NCBI GenBank assembly: GCA_963377175.1
Contig: CAUJNA010003783.1
Span: forward strand, 251,004-315,003
Direction of reading: 5' to 3'
Length of the DNA: 64,000 bases
Origin: Effrenium voratum
Taxonomy: Eukaryota > Sar > Dinophyceae > Suessiales > Symbiodiniaceae
Position numbers and translations under genes: made by a program
Notes under the pieces: model-generated
Seen by the model: the letters and a program-made list of their open reading frames with translations, nothing else
What the model was told of the DNA's origin: nothing
Databases searched by the model: none
Part shown: positions 11,195 through 19,142 of the stretch, piece by piece
Numbering within the stretch: the stretch's first letter is position 1
How the letters are laid out: every line of letters starts with the position of its first letter

Positions 11195-11197
11195 AAA
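11193..11197. other. Left target-site duplication of the PLV (GTAAA)
   Basis: GTAAA directly precedes AGTTAGGG and is repeated directly after CCCTAACT at 31495-31499. A 5-6 bp duplication is what rve-type integrases of Polintons and PLVs leave. Confidence 0.7.
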
Positions 11198-11573
11198 AGT
11201 TAGGGTGGGCCTTGCCCATCTTTTTTAGGTACCCTAGCGTAGCCCCCTCCCTACGCAAAAACCGCATTTTTTAACCATTGTTTTTACTATTCAAATCGTC
11301 ATCCTTATTCATTATGCATATTTCCACTCAAAACATTTCATAACAGTCTCAACCTCAAAATCCATCAAAAAAGTCACATTTTTCTCATTTTCTATTCCAT
11401 CATTCTTGTCATTGTTAGGATGCTTGAGTATAGGGTGGTTCATAGGATATGGTTATTGGATGGTAGAAAAGATAGGCAAGGTTAAGTTTATTCATTAAAA
11501 CAAACAACAATAAATTCTCAAAAAATAAATTCTCAAAAAATAACTTCTCAAAAAATAAACTCTCAAAAAAAAT
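11198..11573 (+). repeat. PLV left terminal inverted repeat
   Basis: Matches the reverse complement of 31123-31494. Over the outer 300 bp I see one substitution, one single-base indel in a T run and one 12-base indel (bases missing on this side near 11430). Its inner part is a short-period AATAAATTCTCAAAA repeat. It starts with AG, as Polinton ends do. Confidence 0.9.
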
Positions 11574-11772
11574 AAATTTTCAAAAAATAATATTTTCAAA
11601 AAATAAATTTTAAAAAAATATTATTCCAAAAATTATGATAAAATTATCTTACAATATGTTTATCATAAATTTTGTAGAAATATTATGGGCAAGGTCTGGT
11701 TCATTCGTTTTTGTTTTGTGTAATATTTTTTGGGGAATATCACCTATGGGAAGACGGCAAGGTTAGGTTTAT
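11574..11772. other. AT-rich subterminal region of the PLV
   Basis: Low-complexity A/T repeats. It has two imperfect copies (at about 11692 and 11756) of the GGCAAGGTTAAGTTTATTCA word found in the TIR at about 11473. No gene. Confidence 0.6.
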
Positions 11773-12294
11773 TCAGGTATACCTAATCTCGGGACAATAG
11801 TTTAATTTGATATTATCATATATGGTAAAATTATGTTCATGAATGTATTTTATTATGTCATTAAATTCTTTCAGTTTACTTGGTGGTACAACATGTTTTA
11901 AACGCGTAGGGTCATGTAAACGACTGTTAAATCCAGTTCTGTATTTCTTAACCCTGCTTGGTGCTATATTAAAGTGTGGCTTTAATTCTTCGTCCTTTGG
12001 GAATTTATATAACTCATTAAAATAGTATATTGTAGAGAAATCATTAAAATATCCATTCGCGTGGTCAATTGTCTGTTTCAAAAACATGCAGTAATTACAT
12101 TTGCATTTTCGTTCTCCATATTCTTTGATTAACCTAATGGCATTGAATGGCAACTTCAAATAAAGTAACAGAGATGAATTGTAATTATGTCTGGATAATT
12201 CGTGTTTGATAATCTTTTCTGTTTCATTTTTGTTTAAGTCATTCAATAATTTATCAATAATTTCCTCCTGCTCGGTCTCAGGAAAATACACCAT
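11773..12294 (-). CDS. PLV protein of unknown function, 173 aa, with CxCxxC
   Basis: One of the few intact longer frames in the element. It starts MVYFPETEQEEI and has a small cysteine cluster (ERKCKCNYCMF) near residue 85 and another cysteine near the end, so metal binding is possible. I do not recognise the family. It is the outermost leftward gene and is preceded by a copy of the conserved AT-rich upstream motif (about 12318-12375), which suggests its own promoter. Composition matches the other viral genes. Confidence 0.75.
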   Translation of the reverse strand: MVYFPETEQEEIIDKLLNDLNKNETEKIIKHELSRHNYNSSLLLYLKLPFNAIRLIKEYGERKCKCNYCMFLKQTIDHANGYFNDFSTIYYFNELYKFPKDEELKPHFNIAPSRVKKYRTGFNSRLHDPTRLKHVVPPSKLKEFNDIIKYIHEHNFTIYDNIKLNYCPEIRYT

Positions 12295-12317
12295 TATTAT
12301 ATTAATATATTATAATA

Positions 12318-12375
12318 ATATTTCTTTAAGTATATGTTTACAAGATTTTTTTTTTACAGTAAAATTTCTATATAT
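12318..12375 (-). promoter_or_regulatory. Conserved upstream motif, copy 1
   Basis: On the minus strand it carries TATAGAAATTTTACTG, a CTTGTAAA block and a TTAAAGAAATA block. The same three blocks, in the same order and spacing, precede the genes starting at 16543 and 18611. It lies 25-80 bp before the start codon, suitable for a viral promoter. Inference from repetition only. Confidence 0.5.
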
Positions 12376-12472
12376 TTTTTAGAAATATTTTTCTATTATA
12401 AAATTTCTATATTTTTATATATTGTTTTTACTAGACATGTAGTATTAAATTAACATTATATTTAAATTATTA

Positions 12473-13770
12473 TCATTTACAACTACAATTACAACGACAA
12501 CAATAAGGAATGATATTTTCTATTGTATGAGTTAATTCATTATCTTTTCGTTGTGCTGTTACTGTAGATTTGTAATGATATTACCATTTTTCATATCAAT
12601 AGTAAAACCACATCCGCAGTAATTGCATTGATTATTTATATTGTCTAAAAACCACTGTGTATTTACATAACCTTCTTTAGATATGGTTCTTTTTGCTTTC
12701 CTGTCCTGTTCTTTGTAATTTAATATTTTCCTTTCAAAATAAAACATAATACATTTTTGATTAAATACATCATCAATATCTTTTGTATGTTTATAAAATT
12801 TGACTTTGTTTAAATCTCTACACCTTGTAATTGCAGTCCATATCCATTCTGGATAATTCTTTACCAAAAAATGGTTATAATCAAAAATTGTTATGGTATC
12901 ATTTAGGCTACTGCCTTGGGCAGAATGACAAGTTGAGCAATATGCAAATATAAAATTGCTTCTTATTTTAGCAACTTCTACTGATTGTAAAATTTCGGTT
13001 TTGACATTCTTTAATGTAAATATTCCATCGCTTCCAATATGAACTATTTTATATTTGAAGTTTACATTAAACACTGATGTTTTAGTTTTAGTATATTCCC
13101 TACATATTAACAATTCGCCTACTTCGTATTCATCTTTTCTATTTTCTAATTTTCTAATTTCATTTGATACATTTTTACAAGTTGTATTTAAAAATGCTAT
13201 GTTGTTGTTAGAACTGCTTATGTCAGTTGTATATTCGAAATATGTTTCAATAACTTTCATAATAGGTAATTTATTTTCAAAAATATCAAATTTAATATTT
13301 CTTAGTTTATCCTTATCTTCCTGTGTGTTAAGTCTCTTACATTCTTTTAACAAAATATTATATTCAAAAGTGTTATCTATAATATTATCAGTATATAACT
13401 CATAGTCTCGAGTATTTGTTATCTCTTGCACTGGGTTAAATTGCTTGGTGTCTCCTGTTGCTATTATAATTTTGTTGTGCTTATTCTGCTCTACAAATTG
13501 TTTTATTCTCCAATATGTATTCAAATTACTGAAATAAATTTCATCGAATACAATTACATCAAATTCTGTAAAATCAAATGGTTCTAATTTTTGCATCGCC
13601 GTAGTTTATTCCAAAAAACTTCTTTATAGTCATTGCTTCACCTTCAAATGCCTGTAATAATTTATTAGTAGGACAAATAAATATTACCTTATATTTTTTA
13701 TCAACCATTTTTTGACATATATATATATGATTTTCCTGTGCCCGGTAGTTCGCCTCTGATCATAATAGGG
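12473..13770 (-). pseudogene. Replicase C-terminal SF1 helicase with HNH-like tail
   Basis: SF1 (Pif1/RecD-like) motifs appear in order: Walker A GELPGTGKS (about 13728-13755), motif Ia-like VIFICPTNKLL, Walker B VIVFDEIYF, motif III GDTKQFNPV, motif V CHSAQGSS, and motif VI WIWTAITRCRD. After it comes a C-terminal module with CNYCGCG, then, beyond a frameshift near 12565, THTIENIIPYCCRCNCSCK (stop at 12473-12475). The H-x(3)-N-x(4)-C-x(2)-CN spacing fits an HNH or treble-clef zinc fold. Frameshifts lie near 13700-13730 and 13597. Confidence 0.85.
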
Positions 13771-14864
13771 TTATTCTGTTTAACAATCTCAATAATGTTA
13801 TCAGTGTCGTATTCATCTTTAATATCAATAGTTTTACTTTCATGAACTGGTATTTTTATTAGATCATTCTTAGCAACTTCATATTTTACCGTAGGAAAAT
13901 TAATTTCTTCGCCTTGTTTTGAAACCTTCCAACCTCCTATATCATTATGAAATTCTAATAATTGCTTTGCTCTCTCTACATTGTATGAATCAATTACAAA
14001 AGCATCGGTTTTTACACTATATACATTAATATTATTGATTATTAATTTGTAAAAATATTGGTTCATTTTAAAATTATGATGTTGCAAGAGTAGTTCTTTA
14101 ATATATCTATAGCCGTTTCTTAATACTGCTTTATCCTTCAAATTTAATATATAATATGATGCTTTTATATCTCCTTCTTCTTCATCCTCTTCGTGGCGAA
14201 GCTGTGAAAGGGTTGATGTATCAACCCGTTCAGAGCGAAGCTGTGACAACTTATGAATTTTGCCTCCGTATTCTGTTTGATACTGGATTGCTTCATCAAT
14301 ACTCTTAAATAAAATGCTTTGATGAGCGGTAGCACCTCCTTTTTCTAATAATCCAAAATTGACATTTCCTATTAATTTTTTACTTAGTTTATCTTCATCT
14401 TCATCATCTTCATCTATAACAGTTTTCCAAAGTTAATTAACCATATCTTTATAATTTGTTTTATGAATAAATTAAGGTTGTTTATAATATAATACTTTAA
14501 TATTATATTGATTAATAAAACATTTTAAACACTTACCATAAACTAAATTATATTTTTTATTAAACATTAAGCCCTCTGTATTCCCCCGTAACGTTTTTGT
14601 CGTTATGAATTCGTCAACTTCTTCTTTTGATTTAAATTTTAAAAGTCCACCCAAAAGATGGTTAATATTTTTCATGCGACATTCACCTGGTATGCATGGA
14701 TATTTAACTTCAATATAATATAATGTTAGATCGTGGAGTTCATCAATTTTAATTGCATCATTGTATTCTTTCCAATTGTCAAACTGGTTAAAAACTGGTA
14801 CTTCAGTAATATCTATGAAACCTTTTGTAAATGCCTTATTTTCATCGATTTCAGTTTTACGCAT
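13770..14864 (-). pseudogene. Replicase central region, degenerate PolB-like palm
   Basis: Contains MFNKKYNLVYGKCLK (about 14520-14570), KLIGNVNFGLLEKGGAT (about 14345-14385) and NVYSVKTDAFVIDSY (about 13985-14026). The second resembles B-family motif B (K-x(n)-N-x(2)-FG). The third resembles motif C with KTDA in place of DTDS. Two in-frame TAA codons (14472-14474, 14433-14435) interrupt it. If this is the palm, one of the two catalytic motif-C aspartates is replaced by lysine. That points either to an unusual polymerase or to a domain that lost catalysis. A clear motif A (SLYPS-like) was not found. Confidence 0.5.
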
Positions 14865-14913
14865 TAAATTAAATTTATCCCATAATAATCCCGAAGCTGC
14901 TACAGTCCTTGTT

Positions 14914-16164
14914 TCATTTAATATTTTTTATATCAATGTCATTATAAAAAGATTTGTGAGACAAAATAAATAGAGATTTATTAAAATTAAACATTGCTTT
15001 ATTCATATTGTTGTACGTAGTTTCATTACTTACTGCGATCCAACCATCGCTAGATGATTTAATTAAATTTTGAGTCTTTATGATATATGTTATCTTGTTA
15101 AATTTGACTCTAATTTCATCAATAATACCTGAGTATTTAATTCTGGGTTCATATCCAATATTCATCAACTGGAAAAATATGTCTGCCAAATTATTATTTT
15201 CAGGCACTAAATATACTTCCTTTGTTTTATCATCAGTTTTATTTTTAAGTATATCATCTATACATGTAATCATTTTGTATTGCGGTGGTTCCTCTCTTTC
15301 ATTTATATAATAATCAGTGTGTGCCTTTATAGTGGGTAGTTTTGATACTAATTGTTTTTGTTGTATTTTGCTTAAATCGTGGTTTAATGTATAAATATGG
15401 TTATTTTTCACCATAGCGTAAAATGTTTTAATATGATGGTTTCTTTTTTCTGGGTTATAGTTGTAAATAAGTTCATTTACAAAATTAAAAATTCTAACTT
15501 GAATATTAAACTGCTTAAATACTGCTTCCATTTCTTGAATGGTTGCTCCTACTTCCTTAAAATCATTCCTACCTATGATTTCAATAATTTTATCTCTGGT
15601 TAGTCTGTTGCGGGTTCTTTCATTCATGATTGTATCACTGTAAAAATCAGTTAATTAATTTATCCAACATTCATTTTTAATATAATTGCCTTGTTTAATT
15701 GCCTTTTGTATAGTGTCCTCACTCATTTTTAAAGGTGTGTATATATGTGTATGGTAAATGGATACGTTAGATGAATCTCTTAAATTTTCTGCTAATATAT
15801 CAAACTTTTTACCTGATTTATTCATCATCTCCACGGACAATATTTTTATACCATCTAAGCCATATTCCTGATTTTCTAAATGCTCCACGTGTTTGGCAAA
15901 CTCCTCATCGTTTTTCATTATTTTTATTATTTTTGTAAATTCTGGATTTATTTGTTCCATTTCTCCAAAATCAGCATCCATCATAACACCTGTTTTTTTC
16001 AAAATTCTCTTGCGGATAAATTCCTTAGGAAATTCTTCTCCTACTATTTGAACTGTAGCACTTAATCGCTCATAGTTCCAAAGATAATAATACTTACCAA
16101 ATGCTTTAAAAGCGGGTTTTGATTTCATTTTCTCCTTATCACCAATTATATAAAGGTCATACAT
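14914..16164 (-). pseudogene. Replicase N-terminal region
   Basis: Two frames in the same phase, MYDLYIIGDKEK onward (15655-16164) and MNERTRNRL onward (14914-15627), are separated only by a TAA. Translation continues through the gap (LTDFYSDTIMNER). Recognisable stretches such as KNNHIYTLNHDLSKIQQKQ recall the N-terminal part of replication proteins of protist viruses and virus-like elements. This recollection could not be checked. The gene start is either the ATG at 16164, which overlaps the preceding frame's stop by 8 bp, or lies in that preceding frame. Confidence 0.6.
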
Positions 16165-16543
16165 AACAAAAATGTATTTTTTTCCTTCCTCTACTCCCTA
16201 TATATTCATTATCTTTGATTTTCCTATATTTTCCACCACCACCGCCCTCTTCCTTTTTATTATTTGCTCTTGCTTCTGCCATTCTTTCATTTAATGGTTT
16301 TGTATCCTTGATCTTTTTGATATTATCTTTGTATTTTTGAAATGCTTTGTCATAAACCTTTTTATCAGTAGATGTTAAACCTTTGATGAAATTTTTTGCA
16401 GTTGCTACATTTGATAACTTCCTTTCAGTATAAAGTTTAACGCTCTCATCAACCCTTTTTTTAGTTGCATTATTTGCGTTCTGTGTTGAATTTCTTTTGA
16501 GTTTATTTAACTCGTTGATATTACGTTGTAAAAACTTACTCAT
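16157..16543 (-). CDS. Lysine-rich 128-aa protein, or replicase N-terminus
   Basis: MSKFLQRNINELNKLKR onward. It is highly charged, predicted helical (many K, N, E), with a Gly run (EEGGGGGKY) near residue 100. Its end overlaps the next start by 8 bp, at an A7 run where a one-base slip would fuse it to the replicase. So it may be a separate small DNA-binding protein or the true replicase N-terminus. A conserved upstream motif lies 30-85 bp before its ATG, which makes it the first gene of the replicase transcript. Confidence 0.6.
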   Translation of the reverse strand: MSKFLQRNINELNKLKRNSTQNANNATKKRVDESVKLYTERKLSNVATAKNFIKGLTSTDKKVYDKAFQKYKDNIKKIKDTKPLNERMAEARANNKKEEGGGGGKYRKIKDNEYIGSRGRKKIHFCYV

Positions 16544-16573
16544 ACTATAATCTATATATTTATATTATAAAAG

Positions 16574-16628
16574 TATTTCTTTAAATAACCTTTTTACAAG
16601 AAATTTTTTATAATAAAAATTCTATATT
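16574..16628 (-). promoter_or_regulatory. Conserved upstream motif, copy 2
   Basis: On the minus strand: TATAGAATTTTTATTATAAA, TTTCTTGTAAAAAGG and TTATTTAAAGAAATAC. Matches copies at 12318 and 18613. It also lies between the integrase end and the replicase start. Confidence 0.5.
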
Positions 16629-16632
16629 TGTT

Positions 16633-17730
16633 TTAAGCTTTCAGAATTTCAAATCTTAAGAATGGTCGTGTGTTATGTTCCAAATAAAAATAAGTTTGTC
16701 CTAATTTTTTTCAATCCTTTCAACTTTATATTTTGTAGGCAACCAATTACTACTCCTTTCTTTTTCAGTTATTGCTTTCTTTCTGTAAATCTTTACTTCG
16801 TTACCTATGTTAATTTCAGGATATTTACGGGTTCTGGTTGCTTCGGTTGCCATTTTCATTTTTACTTTATAGATTTGTTTCTCCTTCAATGCTTCCGCTG
16901 GTGTCATTCCTATGCTTGAATGTTCCATTTTATTATTATAAGTTAGTAATATTTCAAAATTATAATCTGTCCATTGTATATTTTCCTTTGCTTCTTTTTC
17001 ATCTTTTTCAACCCTTTTATATAACATATCTTTGTAGGTGCGTATAAAACGTTCTGCAAAATTAGGATGTCCTCTTGTGCGGTATAATTCTATTCCTTCT
17101 TCTTTGAAATAATCTTCAACTGTTTTATTATATAAACTGCCTTCCTCGTCGCTATAAATAATTTCTGGTTTGCCTTTCATTTTCTGCATTCCTTCCATTA
17201 CTCCCGCTAATATGTCAGGCGGTTGTTTTGATTTAATAGGTATTACCGTAGAATATACATTTTTGATTGGGTATGTCATTAATAAAAAATAATATGCCCA
17301 GGTGATATCCCCAACAGCATGCGGTGCTCTTTTTAGTGCCTTTTTAGTGCTCGCACCACCCCCCACAGCCGTGGCAGAACCTGGTGGAACCCTGGTGGAA
17401 CCCTTGTGGAACCCTCGTGAAACCTTACCTCAGGGCCGCCCCGGACCACCCCGGAGCCTATCTGGGCTGAGACCCCAACGCTTTCAGCTGTTGGGGAATA
17501 AAAAATAAATCTAATTGAAATTCAAAGTATGGGTGTGGAGCAATAAATGATTTTTTGCCTCTTAATTGCTTCTTCTGTTCTATGTTCTTTTGAAACCATT
17601 CTTTAACATCGGTTAAGGTTATGCTTTGTTCCTTTTGTTTAGCATCCTTATAGGTTGTTGTGATACTTCCGTATCCTGATCTATCATAATAGATTTTACT
17701 AATTATATCATTTTTATTAATATTTGCCAT
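16633..17730 (-). pseudogene. PLV integrase (rve family DDE), disrupted
   Basis: The N-terminal part starts MANINKNDIISKIYYD and runs to the first catalytic Asp in FEFQLDLFFI. A 204-bp insertion follows, then the second catalytic Asp (IIYSDEEGSLYN), the Glu (HPNFAERFIRT, 31 residues later), and a chromo/SH3-like tail (GNEVKIYRKK). It would join viral ends to host DNA. Three breaks: the insertion at 17293-17496; a shift with apparent loss of about a dozen codons after NDIPNQK (about 17250-17268); and a slip in an A7 run near 16705, after which the tail continues as GQTYFYLEHNTRPFLRFEIL to a stop at 16633. Confidence 0.88.
17293..17496 (-). mobile_element. GC-rich host-type insertion inside the integrase gene
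   Basis: 204 bp of GC-rich sequence in otherwise AT-rich viral DNA, flanked by 12-bp direct repeats AATAAAAAATAA (17281-17292 and 17497-17508). Removing it with one repeat copy (216 bp) restores the LDLFFINDIPNQK reading. Inside are a 10-bp inverted repeat, CCCCAACAGC (17309-17318) and GCTGTTGGGG (17487-17496), and short direct repeats of GGAACCCT-type. It may be a small transposon or an introner-like element. Confidence 0.7.
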
Positions 17731-17762
17731 ATTAATAAAAATGATATATTTTTTTAAACATT

Positions 17763-18611
17763 TTATTCAAAATCTTCAGCACTATTTAAATATGCTTTTA
17801 GTTGTTTCTGTTTGTCTGTATCTTTGTATGTTAGTTGTTTAAATATATTGTTGTATTCATACTTATTTATTCTAACGCAGTATATAGCGAAAGACATTTC
17901 ATAATATAACTTTTCTGGCATATTGTATTTATATAATCTACATTTTTCCTTCTTGTATAGTTGCTGGTAATATATGGATTTCTTATTTTCTGTTTTTGCT
18001 ATATGTTCTCCTATCTCACTACAGGTATTTGATAGAATTTTCATTTTTTCAAAAACATAATCTACCATGTTATTGTATGAAAAGTTGTTTATGTCGTGTT
18101 TATTTGTTTCTATGTATTCATTCTGATATTGTTTGTGGTAATTATTCCATATATGATAAAATGTAAGGTTTTTTTTTCTAAAATTATCAGTGTCAAATAA
18201 TTGATTACTAAAATGCTGGTTTTCATATGCCTCTTTAAATTCCATGTGTGTTGGTTTCGTGTAAAATTCTGTTTGTTCCTTGTTGGTGATGATTTCATTT
18301 AATATTTTTTTGTATGATGGATACGGGTTTAATTTAGTAAAATAAAATATTTGTATTTCTTCAGGTTCAAAGCGTTTAATTGTACGTAATTTGTCAGTTT
18401 CTTGATTTTCTTGTGCCATTGTCACAGACACCTTTGAGCAGGTTTTACAAATATTATAATTAGCAATTTTATTAGACATATTACTGGGTAATATTATACT
18501 CATTTGTAGTTTCAAATTTATTCTTTGCTTTTTACAAATTTGACAGTTCTTGATATTTTCCATCATTTGAGTTTTAGTGTCGTGCATACTCACCATATAA
18601 TTATAATACAT
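17763..18611 (-). CDS. PLV protein of unknown function, 282 aa, two CxxC pairs
   Basis: Intact. Near the N-terminus it has NCQICKKQ (about residue 23) and YNICKTCSKV (about residue 55), a likely four-cysteine zinc site. The rest is rich in K, N, Y and E with no recognised domain and no membrane segment. It lies just upstream of the integrase (32 bp between stop and the integrase ATG), so they may be co-transcribed. A conserved upstream motif precedes it. The true start could be the third methionine (MVSMHD). Function unknown. Confidence 0.75.
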   Translation of the reverse strand: MYYNYMVSMHDTKTQMMENIKNCQICKKQRINLKLQMSIILPSNMSNKIANYNICKTCSKVSVTMAQENQETDKLRTIKRFEPEEIQIFYFTKLNPYPSYKKILNEIITNKEQTEFYTKPTHMEFKEAYENQHFSNQLFDTDNFRKKNLTFYHIWNNYHKQYQNEYIETNKHDINNFSYNNMVDYVFEKMKILSNTCSEIGEHIAKTENKKSIYYQQLYKKEKCRLYKYNMPEKLYYEMSFAIYCVRINKYEYNNIFKQLTYKDTDKQKQLKAYLNSAEDFE

Positions 18612-18612
18612 A

Positions 18613-18669
18613 ATATTTCTTTAAATACTTTTTTACAAGAAATAATTTTATAGTAAAATTTCTATATTT
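18613..18669 (-). promoter_or_regulatory. Conserved upstream motif, copy 3
   Basis: On the minus strand: TATAGAAATTTTACTATAAA, TTTCTTGTAAAAAAG and TATTTAAAGAAATATT, immediately before the 18611 start. This is the best of the three copies. A weaker version (TTTAAAGACATA, 19060-19075) precedes the small gene at 19037. Confidence 0.55.
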
Positions 18670-18755
18670 ATTTTTCCTAAATTTATGGTTTCAAAACCTA
18701 AAACCAAAAATGCACCAAATATTTATTAAAATACTTAAATTTTAATAAATCTTAT

Positions 18756-19037
18756 TTATTCAACTGTTATAATTTTATATGTTTGTGCCTTATATTTTCG
18801 TGGTTTTGTATTCTGTAAATCTTCTGGCTTCTTTTCATAATCAATATCTTTTAAATCAATTTCTCAATTTTCTGCCATCTTGTCTAATTTATTTCTCCTA
18901 TGAAATCTTATAGCACTTGCCCTTTTAGTTTCCATAAATTCCTTTTCGTGTCTCCTTCTTTGATAATATAATCTGTTATATAGTGCCAGTTGTTCCTTTA
19001 TTTGTTCTAATGTCATATCTTCAGGTTTAATACTCAT
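18756..19037 (-). pseudogene. Small basic protein, about 93 codons, one in-frame TGA
   Basis: Starts MSIKPEDMTLEQIKEQ and reads a basic helical peptide (LYYQRRRHEKEFMETKR). A TGA at 18864-18866 follows, and the same frame then continues as EIDLKDIDYEKKPEDLQ to a TAA at 18756. Continuity after the stop and the viral composition suggest a single gene hit by one substitution. A 58-aa product is the alternative. The family is not recognised. Confidence 0.5.
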
Positions 19038-19142
19038 TGTATTATATATTATATTATATTATATGTCTTTAAATACATTTTACAATATTTTAAAACTATA
19101 TATGTTTATTTGTGAAGTTTAATATCACTTCTCGCATAAATA

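Larger units (their letters stand above)
12473..16164 (-). pseudogene. PLV replicase: PolB-like region, SF1 helicase and HNH-like zinc module, broken
   Basis: A chain of same-strand frames lines up head to tail as one gene of about 1,230 codons. An N-terminal region is followed by a region with degenerate B-family polymerase-like motifs, then a complete SF1 helicase, then a C-terminal zinc module. Breaks seen: in-frame TAA at 15655-15657, frameshift near 14925 (A run), in-frame TAA at 14472-14474 and 14433-14435, frameshift near 13700-13730 (AT/A run), frameshift near 13597, and frameshift near 12565. Protein sense continues across each break, so these are lesions, not gene borders. It would replicate the viral DNA. 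The polymerase assignment is weaker than the helicase one. The gene may also have included the 16157-16543 frame. Confidence 0.75.

Noticed and set aside
13697..13735. Programmed ribosomal frameshift in the helicase
   Set aside because: The slippery-looking AT/A run is only one of several breaks, and no stem-loop or conserved heptamer was seen; most other shifts also lie in homopolymers.
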